41,857 nt of DNA from an uncultured Cyclobacteriaceae bacterium (GCA_937958005.1 CALGOB010000078.1:1-41857); one strand, 5' to 3'; counted from the stretch's first letter, positions 1 through 9,436 are shown. A program made the numbers and translations. The notes: generated by a model from the sequence alone, not told the origin.

Positions 1-57
1 AAAATTAATCAGTTTTCTAAGGATTTTTCCGAATTACAAGTAGTTCAGGAGAATTAA
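1..57 (+). CDS. C-terminal tail of an unidentified gene (partial)
   Basis: The first 18 codons of the window form an open frame, starting at base 1, that ends in TAA at 55-57; the last residues read FSELQVVQEN. The upstream part lies outside the window, so no family can be named. The composition (polar, acidic C-terminus) is compatible with a real protein end, and the AT-rich spacer that follows is consistent with a gene boundary. An open frame this short could also occur by chance in AT-rich DNA. Confidence 0.4.
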   Translation, partial: KINQFSKDFSELQVVQEN

Positions 58-277
58 TTGCCATTAATGCAATTAATAGCAATTTTATTTACAAATGTCA
101 TATAAATATCAATTTCGCACTATAAGTTGAAAAAATTGTATTTTATGTAAAATGCAAAATTATCTTTTGATAATGATATCTTAAGTAGTTGTTAATTATA
201 TTAAATGCCTTTTAAATATTACTAACATTTGTTAGTTTACTGCTAAATATTTTTATTTTTAACCAAAACAAGCTTAC

Positions 278-3181
278 ATGAAGAAGATTTACGGATTTTT
301 TTTGTTTTCGCTTCTATTTCTATCTCAAGGAGTACAGTTACATGCTCAAGATAGGATTATTAGTGGAAAAGTGACTGATAAAGTCACAGGAGAGGAACTC
401 ATTGGAGTTACGGTTTTAGTAAAAGGTACTGGCAGAGGCACAGTTACTGATATAGAAGGAAATTATAATATAAGTGCTGCAACTACTGATGTTTTAATTT
501 TTTCATTTATTGGATACAGGTCACAAGAAACACCTGCTTCTACTACAAGTATAAACATTGCTTTGGCGGAAGATGTAACCAATTTAGAAGAAGTAGTTAT
601 TTCAGGGCTTGCTTCTACGGTTAAGAGAACAAACTTGGCAAATGCCATAGGGACTGTCTCCTCAGAAGAATTAACAGGAAGAACTACTCAACCTACTTTA
701 GACGGTGCACTTTATGGAAAAGTCCCCGGTGTTAATATAGTTGCCAGCTCTGGTGCTCCTGGTGGTGGTATCGGAATTAGACTAAGGGGTGTATCTTCTA
801 TAAAAGGAAATAATCAACCTTTATTTATTGTAGATGGCGTATATATAAGCAATGCAGAAATTCCTTCTGGTCTTAGGTTCGCTTCAGGAGCCAACAGAGG
901 GAATGAAGAAAATTCCGCTAACAGGATTGCGGATTTAGATCCAGATGATATTGAGTCTATAGAAGTATTGAAAGGTGCCTCAGCTGCTGCTATTTATGGA
1001 ACAAGAGCAAATGCTGGGGTAATCATTATCACTACAAAGACTGGTAAAAGTGGAAAAACAAAAGTCAAGATTTCTCAAAATTTTGGGTTTAACAGAATAC
1101 AAAGAACTATAGGGCAGAGAAATTGGACGGAAGAAACAGTTAGAGCTGCTTTTGGTGAAGACGAAGTTGCCCTATTCAACGCTGCAGTTAATAACGGTGG
1201 TTTAATAGATTATGAAGACGAAATTTTTGGCGAAACTGGATTTATAACAGACACAAAAGTGAGTCTTTCAGGGGGAAGTGAAAAAACATCTTTTTACTTA
1301 GGTATATCAAATCGAGATGAAGATGGTATTGTTTTGAACACGGGTTTTGAAAGAAGGTCTATTAGGTTAAATTTAAAACACAAACTAACAGACAAAATCA
1401 CCATCTCTTCAAACTCAAACTATGTAAGGACTAATACTAATAGAGGGTTTTCAGGAAATGAAAATGAAGGTGGCTTATCTTTAGGGTATAACTTAGCATA
1501 TACTAGGCCATGGCAAGATTTAAGGCCAAATGAGTTTGGTATTTACCCAGATAATACAGCGGCTGGTGCTAACGGAAATCTGTTTTTAGTCCGTGATCAG
1601 GCAATCAACGATGACGTAGTAAACAGGTTTATCCAAGGGGTAAAGTTAGATTACTCAATTTTCAGGAACGATAACACTCAATTGAAATTTGCATTTAACG
1701 GGGGAGTAGATTTCTTTGTAGATGAGTCATTTGTTTACGTACCAGAATTTCATCAAGCACAAAGAGGTCAACAAAATGGATTTATTGGAGTTGGTAAGAA
1801 TACATTTAACAATGTCAATTATCAATCTTTCTTGGTCTTTGATAAATTCTTAGGGGCTAATAATAGCATTTCTTTAACAACTCAAGGAGGTATCTCCTAC
1901 TTAAATTTCAGACGTGATTTAGTTTTTAATCAAGCAACACAACTAATTCCAGGGCAAACAAATCTTTCTCAAAGTGGGACTCAATCTATTAATCAGAGAC
2001 AAGAAAATGAAGAAGAGTTCGGTTTGATCTTACAACAAGAATTCAATTATGATGATAAAATAATTGCAACAGCTGGTATTAGAGCTGATAAATCAAGTTT
2101 AAACGGCGACCCTAATAAGTATTTTAGTTTCCTAAAAGGATCTATAGCTACCAATTTGACAAATTTTGATTTTTGGACAATTAGTAGCATCAATCAATTA
2201 AAATTAAGAGTAGCTTATGGAGAAACTGGAAGTAGTGCTACATTTGGCTCTCTTTTTAGTGTATTCAGTGCCAACAACATTGGTGGCCAAGCAGGTATCG
2301 TAGTTAATCCTCAACAAGGAACTGCTAATTTATTTCCTGAAACATCTCAAGAATTAGAAGCCGGTTTCGATATAAGTTTACTTGAAAATAAAGTATCCTT
2401 AGAAGCTACATTCTATACTAGGTCAGTTAAAGATTTATTGTTTGATAGAAGTTTACCTACCTCTTCTGGGTTTTCTACAACTGTGTTAAATGATGCAGAT
2501 TTAAGAAATCGTGGAATTGAACTAGGTTTAACACTAGTTCCTATTGAAAACAGTCAAATCCAATGGACCTCAACTACTAATTTTTGGTTTAACAGGTCTA
2601 CCATTACTAGACTGGGAGTTCCTCCATTCCCACCTCCAGGAAATGGTTTTGGTCTTGGTCTAGGAACATTTTTTATTGAAGAAGGTGCCCCTATAACGGA
2701 ATTAGTTCAAAACGTAGATGGTGTACCTACAGGTGTGGGTGATGCTGAACCAGATTTTCAAATGTCATTCACTAACAACATTCATTTCTTGAAGAGTTTC
2801 GATTTTAGCTTCTTGTTACATTGGAAAAAAGGTGGAGATATACTTAACCTAAGTGCCTTACTACAAGATGATGGTCAGACTAATCCACAAATTGATGAAA
2901 GAGGCGGTGCTCAATTTGCAGATTCTTACATAGAACCAGGTGGGTACTTAAGATTAAGAGAAGTTGCCTTATACTATACACTCCCAAAAACGGTTTTTAA
3001 TGGTGCTTTCGATGCAATTAAATTAGGTGTATCCGGAAGAAATTTATTGACTGTAACTGATTATTCAGGATATGATCCTGAGGTATCAGTAAATGGTAGT
3101 GGAGTAGTTTCAAATGGTTTGGATGTAACTCCATTCCCTAGTTCTAAACAAGTATATTTTCACTTAAATTTTACTTTTTAA
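278..3181 (+). CDS. SusC/RagA-family TonB-dependent outer-membrane transporter
   Basis: This 967-residue outer-membrane receptor of the SusC/RagA family imports a large ligand with energy passed from TonB. Residues 1-24 are a signal peptide ending HAQ. Residues about 27-105 form a carboxypeptidase-regulatory-like beta-sandwich starting ISGKVTDKVTGEELIGV. A TonB-box-like LEEVVISG follows near 105. The plug domain (about 120-255) carries VLKGASAAAIYG and GVIIITTKTG, typical of SusC plugs. The rest is beta-barrel and ends in Phe (HLNFTF), as expected for BamA-dependent insertion. The length is normal. The SusD partner starts 10 bp downstream, so the two are one operon. No glycoside hydrolase, peptidase or regulator lies beside the pair, so the ligand cannot be inferred. 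The ATG at 278 is chosen because it gives a complete signal peptide. Family assignment is firm. Confidence 0.96.
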   Translation: MKKIYGFFLFSLLFLSQGVQLHAQDRIISGKVTDKVTGEELIGVTVLVKGTGRGTVTDIEGNYNISAATTDVLIFSFIGYRSQETPASTTSINIALAEDVTNLEEVVISGLASTVKRTNLANAIGTVSSEELTGRTTQPTLDGALYGKVPGVNIVASSGAPGGGIGIRLRGVSSIKGNNQPLFIVDGVYISNAEIPSGLRFASGANRGNEENSANRIADLDPDDIESIEVLKGASAAAIYGTRANAGVIIITTKTGKSGKTKVKISQNFGFNRIQRTIGQRNWTEETVRAAFGEDEVALFNAAVNNGGLIDYEDEIFGETGFITDTKVSLSGGSEKTSFYLGISNRDEDGIVLNTGFERRSIRLNLKHKLTDKITISSNSNYVRTNTNRGFSGNENEGGLSLGYNLAYTRPWQDLRPNEFGIYPDNTAAGANGNLFLVRDQAINDDVVNRFIQGVKLDYSIFRNDNTQLKFAFNGGVDFFVDESFVYVPEFHQAQRGQQNGFIGVGKNTFNNVNYQSFLVFDKFLGANNSISLTTQGGISYLNFRRDLVFNQATQLIPGQTNLSQSGTQSINQRQENEEEFGLILQQEFNYDDKIIATAGIRADKSSLNGDPNKYFSFLKGSIATNLTNFDFWTISSINQLKLRVAYGETGSSATFGSLFSVFSANNIGGQAGIVVNPQQGTANLFPETSQELEAGFDISLLENKVSLEATFYTRSVKDLLFDRSLPTSSGFSTTVLNDADLRNRGIELGLTLVPIENSQIQWTSTTNFWFNRSTITRLGVPPFPPPGNGFGLGLGTFFIEEGAPITELVQNVDGVPTGVGDAEPDFQMSFTNNIHFLKSFDFSFLLHWKKGGDILNLSALLQDDGQTNPQIDERGGAQFADSYIEPGGYLRLREVALYYTLPKTVFNGAFDAIKLGVSGRNLLTVTDYSGYDPEVSVNGSGVVSNGLDVTPFPSSKQVYFHLNFTF

Positions 3182-3191
3182 CATCTGAAAA

Positions 3192-4532
3192 ATGAAAAAT
3201 TATATATTTATAATATTGTCAGCATTCATTTGTTTCAGCTGTGAAATAGATGAGCAGGTAAATCCAAATAACCCTTCTATCAATACCATAGTAGCTAATG
3301 CTACCAGAACTGATTTAAATAATATTGTATCTGGTTCTTTAGCACAAATGAGGGTTAGTCACAATACGTTTGTCACTGCATCTGGAACTTTAGCAAGAGA
3401 GTTATATGTATTTGATGCGGATCCGAGGAACAGGACTGATTTGTTAGGCATAGGATTAACAAATTTAGATAACAATTCATTCTACACAACTGCACATTGG
3501 AGTTCTAGGTACAGAACAATCAAAAACTTGAACATACTTCTGGAGTCAGTGGATAATGCGATTGTATCAGATACTGAAAAGGAAGGTTATAGAGGTTTTG
3601 CAAATACACTTTTAGCACACCAATTTTTAATGATCATCACTTCACAAGGAAGTAATGGTTTAAGACTTGATGTTACTGATCCTCAAAATTTAGGCCCTAT
3701 TGTAACAGAAGCCGAAGCATTAGCTGGTATAAGAAGTCTATTAGACATGGGTTTAACACAATTATCTGGCTCTAGCTTTATATTCAATTTATCAGACGGT
3801 TTTGACGGTTTTGACACACCTACTACCTTTGCACAATTCAATAGAGCAGTGGCAGCTAGAGCAGCACTTTATGCTGGGAATAATCAAGAAGCAATTAACT
3901 TACTTGGAGATTCTTTCATGGCTCTAGGTGGTGATTTGAGTGTTGGGCCAAAAATGAGTTTTAGTAATGCTGGAGGTGATTTACTAAATGGTCTTTTCAA
4001 AGTCCCAGGCCAGAATGGAGATCAGATCATTGTAAACAATGGGTTTCTAGCAGATGCTGAAGCAGGGGACACACGTGTAGCCAATAAAACAATTGAAAGG
4101 ACTACCCCTTCCGCCTCAAATGGCATCACAGGAACACATTCTACAAGCTTGTTTGCATCAGCAACAGCCCCAATAGATATTATTAGAAACGAAGAATTAA
4201 TATTAATTCTGGCTGAAGCCCAAATTCAGTTGAACACCACGGCAAGCCTTAATGAAGCCTTAGATGCATTAAATATCATAAGAAATGATGCTGGTTTACC
4301 TAATTATTCCGGAACAGTGGATCAAGCTTCATTAATTGATGAAATGTTAGTGCAACGTAGATATTCTTTATGGGGTGAAGGTCACAGAATGGTCGATTTA
4401 AGAAGGTATAATAGATTAACCGCTGACTTTGTACCTGTAGATCTAATTACAGAGCAGGATGATGATGGAAATGTAACTACTGTTCCACAGATTGTATTTA
4501 CACAATTCCCAATACCTGCTACTGAAAATTAA
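3192..4532 (+). CDS. SusD/RagB-family surface nutrient-binding lipoprotein
   Basis: This 446-residue protein is the expected lid and ligand-binding partner of the preceding SusC. The N-terminus is a lipoprotein signal (LSAFICFSC) with the lipidated Cys near residue 17, followed by the acidic stretch EIDEQVNP that resembles a Bacteroidota lipoprotein export signal. The C-terminal third has SusD hallmarks: NEELILILAEAQIQL, ALNIIRNDAGLP and the segment RRYSLWGEGHRMVDLRRY, which matches the conserved end of the RagB/SusD fold. It is somewhat shorter than the usual 480-600 residues. It begins 10 bp after the SusC stop and is presumably co-transcribed; a strong hairpin follows at 4589-4621. The substrate is unknown. 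Confidence 0.94.
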   Translation: MKNYIFIILSAFICFSCEIDEQVNPNNPSINTIVANATRTDLNNIVSGSLAQMRVSHNTFVTASGTLARELYVFDADPRNRTDLLGIGLTNLDNNSFYTTAHWSSRYRTIKNLNILLESVDNAIVSDTEKEGYRGFANTLLAHQFLMIITSQGSNGLRLDVTDPQNLGPIVTEAEALAGIRSLLDMGLTQLSGSSFIFNLSDGFDGFDTPTTFAQFNRAVAARAALYAGNNQEAINLLGDSFMALGGDLSVGPKMSFSNAGGDLLNGLFKVPGQNGDQIIVNNGFLADAEAGDTRVANKTIERTTPSASNGITGTHSTSLFASATAPIDIIRNEELILILAEAQIQLNTTASLNEALDALNIIRNDAGLPNYSGTVDQASLIDEMLVQRRYSLWGEGHRMVDLRRYNRLTADFVPVDLITEQDDDGNVTTVPQIVFTQFPIPATEN

Positions 4533-4588
4533 TTTTTGAAAGTATTTAAGCACAGATACTTAAATAAGTAATATCTTTGTTTTTAACC

Positions 4589-4621
4589 AATTGGGAGGTT
4601 ATTTGTCATAACCTCCCAATT
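4589..4621 (+). terminator. Perfect 14-bp stem-loop between susD-like gene and lnt
   Basis: AATTGGGAGGTTAT (4589-4602), a 5-base loop TTGTC, then the exact reverse complement ATAACCTCCCAATT (4608-4621). It lies 57 bases after the SusD-like stop and 18 bases before the lnt start, so it most simply terminates the susCD transcript. The T tract after it is poor (TTAACC). A TAnnTTTG-like box (TATCTTTG, 4572-4579) lies just upstream without a well-spaced -33 element. If that box is a promoter, the hairpin would sit in the lnt leader instead. Confidence 0.7.
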
Positions 4622-4639
4622 TTAACCTTAAACTAAATC

Positions 4640-6261
4640 ATGTCTTTTAAAATTATTAAAAATCTTCACGTAAGATTAAGTGTCCTTTCTATATTCAGTG
4701 GTTTAATTTTAGCAATAAGCTGGCCTCCATTTCATACTTCAATCTTAATTTTAGTCGCTTTTGTACCAATCTTAATTTTAGAAAGAGTAACTAGAGATAG
4801 AAAAACAGGTAGTTATGCAACATTCTTTTATCTCTATATTACTATTCTTATCTGGAATTTATGTTGTACTTCGTGGTTACATAGTGCTACCCCATCAGGC
4901 TACTTCACTGTCAATATATTAAATGCTTTAATGCAGTTACTCCCTTTTCTAATTTTAAGGTGGCTCATCAATAGAGGGAAAACATTTATTGCCTATCCTA
5001 GCTTTGCCTTTTCTTTTGTTCTATTAGAATATTTCAGCCTTAACTCTCCATTTGCATATCCAGTTATGAACCTAGGAAACTCATTGGCCATGTTTCCCTA
5101 TATTATTCAATGGTATGAAATAACTGGGGCGCTTGGAGGCACACTTTGGGTAATCTCAATCAATATTTTAATCTTTAAGATCGTTAGTAGTCTTTTGTAC
5201 GCACCTCAAACGAAAAACATAAAGAATCATCTCATTCTACTGATCATCATTATAGTTTTACCTTGCTCCTATTCTCTAATTCGCTACTACAATTATTATG
5301 AAAATGGCAGAGCAATAGAAGTAGCTATCATACACCCTAATATGGACGCTAAAACTGAAAAGTATGATTGGGAAAATGATAAGATTCTTTCACGTTACAT
5401 AACATTGACCAACAAGGTAATAACATCAGAAACAGACTATGTAATTTGGCCAGAATCTGCAATTCCTAATGCTGGATGGATTGAAGATTTCCAAATAAAC
5501 CCATACTTCGGGCAAATTGAAAATTCATTTTCCAATTACGAAAATTTAAATATCATTTCTGGTCTGATAGTAAACAAACTTGTAAATCATACGACTTATT
5601 CCCCTAGTGATCAATTCTTCACAAAAAAAATGAAAATAATCAAGAATACTTTACTTACACTGGAGCTATTCAACTCTCCAGCCAATATAAAACTCTCCAG
5701 TTTAGGTCTAAGGAAAAATTAGTTCCCATCGAAGAAAGAACACCTTATCCAAAGATCTTTTCTTTTATCGCTAAGTATATAAAAAGTTTGGGAGGTTTTG
5801 CCTTTTCTAGATATGAAGAAAGTCAAAGTACTTTCATTTCGGGGAATCAGATAAAATCAAGTTATCTAATCTGTTATGAATCACTTTTTGGAGGGTTTGT
5901 AAGAGAGTTTTCAAAGAAAGGTGCCCAAGTTCTATTTATAGGCCTCAATGAAAGTTGGTATAAAAATTTACAGGGTGCAAAACAGTTCTTATACATTTCC
6001 AGCATAAGAGCAATTGAAAATAGAAGAAGCATTGCAAGATCTTCAAATGATGGTGTTTCTGCGTTTATCAATCAAAAAGGAGATATAATCTCTAGCATTG
6101 AGAAATTCTCCCCAAATGCCAGTATCAATAAAATAAGGTTAAACAACAAAAAGACTTTTTACACCCATTATGGTGATTACTTAGGGATGATATCTTTTAT
6201 CATCTTAATGATCGTAATACTTAAAACATTATTAGAGTCCATTTTTAAATTTAAACAATAA
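4640..6261 (+). pseudogene. lnt: Apolipoprotein N-acyltransferase, split by a -1 frameshift at A8
   Basis: Lnt adds the third acyl chain to lipoproteins at the inner membrane using a nitrilase-type Glu-Lys-Cys triad. The first frame (4640-5722) encodes the membrane helices and the nitrilase start with the catalytic Glu in IWPESA (about residue 272), then runs into an unrelated tail and a stop. The second frame (about 5629-6261) encodes the rest: TYTGAIQL, the catalytic-Lys region KEKLVPIEERTPYP, the catalytic-Cys region LICYESLFGG, and a final membrane helix. The frames join at an eight-A run (5623-5630) in which A-AAA-AAA is phased exactly for a -1 slip. The joined product would be about 540 residues, normal for the family. 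Either one A is missing (mutation or sequencing error) or slippage restores the frame. The second frame has no ATG before 5788, and a start there would omit the Lys region. The 6267 gene follows by 5 bp. Family assignment is firm; pseudogene status is not. Confidence 0.88.
5623..5630 (+). other. A8 slippery run at the lnt frame break
   Basis: Eight consecutive A, read in the first lnt frame as ACA AAA AAA ATG. The heptamer A-AAA-AAA at 5623-5629 has the phase of classical bacterial -1 slippery sites. After a -1 shift the next codons are AAT GAA AAT AAT, leading straight into the C-terminal Lnt frame. Transcriptional slippage adding one A would give the same protein. I did not find a convincing downstream stimulatory hairpin. 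Confidence 0.6.
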
Positions 6262-6266
6262 TAGTC

Positions 6267-7457
6267 ATGAAAAAATTTATTTCAATTTTTGTATTGATCT
6301 TGATTCTGTTTTCAATCAAGGTAAATGCAGTCACAATTCCAAAGACCATAGATTGCGTAACTGGTCCTAGCACTGTCTGCAGTGGCACTACATCTACATA
6401 TTCGTTAAGCTTAGGAAATTCACCTAATTTTCAATTTTCTAGGGCACTTTGGACTTTTACTCAGGGGAGTTTTAGCGAAACTCAAGTTACAACTAGTCAA
6501 TCTGCGACAGTAACTTGGCCTACTATTCCAAATGGATCTAGTGCAAGTGCTAATGTAGTAGTAAGCATTACTCGTGTAGAGAGTAGCAATCCATTCTCAG
6601 GAATTGATAGCATAAGTTTAGCAAGTTTGCCTGTGAATATAATATCGAGACCAAATCCTCCAAGTACACCTTCAGCAGTAACAAATAATAATTCTGGAGA
6701 CGTTTATACATTGACTACAAATTCGGTCAATGCGAATAGCTATAGTTGGATGGTTAATGGAGGAATAGTTCAAGGTAATGGAACAGGGAGAACAATTCAA
6801 GTACTCTCAACTGGATGTGGTATAAGTGGATCTGTCTTTGGTATAGCAAATGGTAATCAATGTAGCGATAACGTTTCATCGAGTCCTAGGTCGTTCTCTA
6901 TTAACATTCCTGCACCTAACATTGCAGCAGGTTCAATTACAAGTTTTGTAAACCCTGTAGGTCCAAGTAATGTTGTCCAATATAGCATTCAAGCTATTCC
7001 TAGGGCAACATCTTATGTATGGACACTTTCAGGATCAGGAATTAATTTACTAACCAATCCCACAACATCACCTACTACTGCTGTAAGATGTTTGGCTGGT
7101 GGGTCTGGTGTATTAACTGTTACTCCTAGAAATTCCTGTGGGTCTTCCGTTTCTCGCTCTATCACTATTGATTGCTCAAATTTCACAGGTGGAGGTGGGT
7201 TTGATTTCCCTAGTACAGCAAATCTGATATATCCAAACCCAATACAGGTGGGACAAAACGTATCAGTGCCAGTTTCAGAATCCATGAAAATGATTCAAAT
7301 TTTAAATGAAGAAGGTGCTGTCCTTAAGGAAGTGACAGTAAATGAAAATTCTGAAATAGTAACTTTAAATACTGATAATTTACCGATAGGGGTATACTTT
7401 ATCAAAACTAGAGACTCTGAAAAAAGTACTACAAAGAGGCTCTTAATAGTTAAATAA
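6267..7457 (+). CDS. T9SS-exported protein with PKD-like repeats
   Basis: This 396-residue secreted protein starts with a signal peptide (about 1-21, ending VNA). Residues about 25-305 hold several Thr/Ser/Gly-rich beta-sandwich units of the PKD-like kind, with repeated VTGPSTVCSG and ATSYVWTLSG type motifs. After a GGGG linker, residues about 313-396 form a type A T9SS C-terminal sorting domain: NLIYPNPIQVGQNVSV near its start and GVYFIKTRDS then KRLLIVK at the end. Known family behaviour: such domains route the protein through the type IX secretion system to the cell surface or medium. No enzymatic domain is visible; an adhesin or surface-structure role is an inference. It starts 5 bp after the lnt frame and is probably co-transcribed. 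Confidence 0.85.
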   Translation: MKKFISIFVLILILFSIKVNAVTIPKTIDCVTGPSTVCSGTTSTYSLSLGNSPNFQFSRALWTFTQGSFSETQVTTSQSATVTWPTIPNGSSASANVVVSITRVESSNPFSGIDSISLASLPVNIISRPNPPSTPSAVTNNNSGDVYTLTTNSVNANSYSWMVNGGIVQGNGTGRTIQVLSTGCGISGSVFGIANGNQCSDNVSSSPRSFSINIPAPNIAAGSITSFVNPVGPSNVVQYSIQAIPRATSYVWTLSGSGINLLTNPTTSPTTAVRCLAGGSGVLTVTPRNSCGSSVSRSITIDCSNFTGGGGFDFPSTANLIYPNPIQVGQNVSVPVSESMKMIQILNEEGAVLKEVTVNENSEIVTLNTDNLPIGVYFIKTRDSEKSTTKRLLIVK

Positions 7458-7512
7458 CCGTCTTTCTTAAATTAATGACTCTAATAATATTTTACTGAAA
7501 GATGTTTGTGAT

Positions 7513-7547
7513 ATGGATGTTATTTCCAAGTAAGAAATAACATCCAT
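7513..7547. terminator. Perfect 14-bp stem-loop between convergent genes
   Basis: ATGGATGTTATTTC (7513-7526), a 7-base loop, and GAAATAACATCCAT (7534-7547) form a perfect hairpin. It sits between the end of the T9SS cargo gene (7457, plus strand) and the end of the protease gene (7552, minus strand), so it can serve as a bidirectional terminator. Neither side has a long U tract. Confidence 0.7.
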
Positions 7548-7551
7548 TCAC

Positions 7552-9159
7552 TTACTTCACTGATACCAGTTTACTCTTATAAATCTTGTCAGCATATTTA
7601 AGTGCATTGTAAGCATTTACAATCCCACCAGTTTTTGACAAGGCCCTAAACTTAATCTTTTTCTTTTCTTCTTTTTTTCCAGGAATGTAAACTTTTACTT
7701 TACCTAATTTTCTATAAGCCGACTTGAGCAATACTTCTTTGAGTTCTACAGCTGTAAGCTCTGGGTAATAATTTAAGATAAGTGCAGCGACACCTGTAAC
7801 TACTGGAGCAGCCATGCTGGTACCACTATTTTCCTTGTATTTGCTATCAGGGACAGTGGAATAGACATCCACACCAGGTGCGAAAATATCTACATTATTC
7901 TTCCCATAATTCGAAAATTCTGCCGTTAGATCAGCTCCCTTTTTTCTGCCTGAAGCACCAACATTTATCCAATTACTCACTGCAGAAGACCTTTCCTTTT
8001 CACCAAAAAACTTCATCGGAAATTGATCCGTTTCATCAATATTCAAACTAGCATTACCTGCTGCATGAACTAGCAGCACATTGTTCTTTTCAGCATATTG
8101 AATAGCTGCATCTACAGCAGCTTTATTTGGCGAATGTCCTTTCCCAAAACTCATATTTACAACCCTGGCTCCGTTATCTACTGCGTAAATAATTGCGTTG
8201 GCCACGTCTTTATCTCGTTCGTCTCCATCAGGCACTGCTCGCAAAACCATGATTTTAACTTGCTGAGCTATCCCTTTAATACCTAAATTATTATCCGCCA
8301 CTGCCCCTACTATTCCTGCCACATGAGTGCCATGATCCGCATGGCCACCATTCACATCATTATTTCCGTAGTTTTTCTCAAAAGGATCGTTTTCATCATC
8401 CCCAACTAATTTCCTTGGATCAAAATCAATATTGTAATGATATTTAATTCTATCATCAATGCTCTTTACATAGGTCTCAAGTTCTGCTGCATCAAAATCC
8501 CTGCTAAACAAATCAACCATAGCTGCCTTAGCTGCTAAGGTTCTTTCATCCTCTGAAACAATCGCGTTGATATTTTCTTCGTTAAAATCTTTCCCGTTTA
8601 AACTAGGGTTCAGGATCAGTTTAATGATATCCAGCTGATGAAGAAAATCTCTTAATTCCCCTAATTCTTTCCTTGAACTCTTGAGTTTCTTTTCTGTTTC
8701 TTCTTTGGTCTCTAGGTATAAAGCATACTCTTCTTGATCTAACGCACTGACATCAGCCTTCGCTTTTCCATCATACTTCCCTTTGAGTTTTCTATAGATA
8801 CGTGTAGTCTCATATAATGCTAAATTTATGTTACCATCACTACCACCTAAAAAATTCCAGCCGTGGATATCATCTATGTAACCATTTCCGTCATCATCTA
8901 TACCATTCCCTGGTATCTCATCACTATTGACCCAAATATTCTCTTTTAAATCCTCATGTGCTATATCAACGCCACTGTCTATAATAGCGACTATCACCTC
9001 ATGAGTAGTTCTATCTTTGTATAATTCTTTAGCTTTTTGTACACTAACGCCTATTTGACCGTCTTCCTTGCTATCATAGTTATACCAATCTTCATTTTTT
9101 TGCCCGAAAGAGGCATTGATAGACCACGCCAGTAATATTATAACTCCTACACTTCTCAT
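7552..9159 (-). CDS. Secreted subtilisin-like serine protease (S8 family)
   Basis: This 535-residue protease has a signal peptide (about 1-19, ending ASFG) and the full S8 triad: Asp61 in VAIIDSGVDIAHEDL, His276 in HADHGTHVAGIVG and Ser448 in SGTSMAAPVVTG. Just after the Asp region, GNGIDDDGNGYIDD is an Asp-rich loop that may bind calcium. About 215 residues separate Asp and His, far more than in subtilisin (about 32); the insert is charged and largely helical (EEYALYLETKEETEKKLKSS). There is no typical N-terminal propeptide and no T9SS sorting domain, so it is probably periplasmic or exported otherwise. The gene is monocistronic, convergent with the T9SS cargo gene, and family C repeat copy 1 lies directly upstream. 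Confidence 0.93.
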   Translation of the reverse strand: MRSVGVIILLAWSINASFGQKNEDWYNYDSKEDGQIGVSVQKAKELYKDRTTHEVIVAIIDSGVDIAHEDLKENIWVNSDEIPGNGIDDDGNGYIDDIHGWNFLGGSDGNINLALYETTRIYRKLKGKYDGKAKADVSALDQEEYALYLETKEETEKKLKSSRKELGELRDFLHQLDIIKLILNPSLNGKDFNEENINAIVSEDERTLAAKAAMVDLFSRDFDAAELETYVKSIDDRIKYHYNIDFDPRKLVGDDENDPFEKNYGNNDVNGGHADHGTHVAGIVGAVADNNLGIKGIAQQVKIMVLRAVPDGDERDKDVANAIIYAVDNGARVVNMSFGKGHSPNKAAVDAAIQYAEKNNVLLVHAAGNASLNIDETDQFPMKFFGEKERSSAVSNWINVGASGRKKGADLTAEFSNYGKNNVDIFAPGVDVYSTVPDSKYKENSGTSMAAPVVTGVAALILNYYPELTAVELKEVLLKSAYRKLGKVKVYIPGKKEEKKKIKFRALSKTGGIVNAYNALKYADKIYKSKLVSVK

Positions 9160-9182
9160 AATTAACTATTTTTTTAACATGG

Positions 9183-9280
9183 TTTTAATCCCTAAGGGAT
9201 ATTAATTCCCCGACTCTTGAGTCGATCATTAAATTATTGCCCATAGATACCCCGTACCCTTGGGTCGGGGTTGGTTCATT
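9183..9280 (+). repeat. Dispersed repeat family C, copy 1
   Basis: A 98-bp copy running from TTTAATCCCTAAGGGATATT to GGTTGGTTCATT. It contains three near-palindromes: ATCCCTAAGGGAT, CGACTCTTGAGTCG, and CCCCGTACCC-TT-GGGTCGGGG. Copies 2 and 6 are nearly identical over the full length. It lies upstream of the protease gene. The following bases (CCTAATGGATATTATTTAA) look like a decayed start of a second copy. Confidence 0.9.
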
Positions 9281-9436
9281 CCTAATGGATATTATTTAAC
9301 GACATTTCCTGATGTCTTATTATTATTATTACGCTTTGTAGACACTGAGTCAACCAATTTATAGCCCCGAACTAGCCTCCTTGTCCTTAGATTTGGGGAG
9401 GTTCGTTTACAAATATAAACAACCAAACAGATATAC

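Noticed and set aside
4572-4579. TATCTTTG as a promoter for lnt
   Set aside because: It fits the -7 consensus, but the nearest upstream TTTTTG (4533-4538) is about 33 bases away rather than about 20, so I did not list it as a promoter.
5788-6261. The C-terminal lnt frame as an independent nitrilase-like gene starting at 5788
   Set aside because: The frame is open far upstream and carries the catalytic-Lys region before 5788, with no internal start in a good context; it is best read as the second half of lnt.
7013-7285. Minus-strand open frame inside the T9SS cargo gene
   Set aside because: It lies antisense within a clear coding gene, has no family signal, and its composition is a shadow of the Thr/Pro-rich gene.
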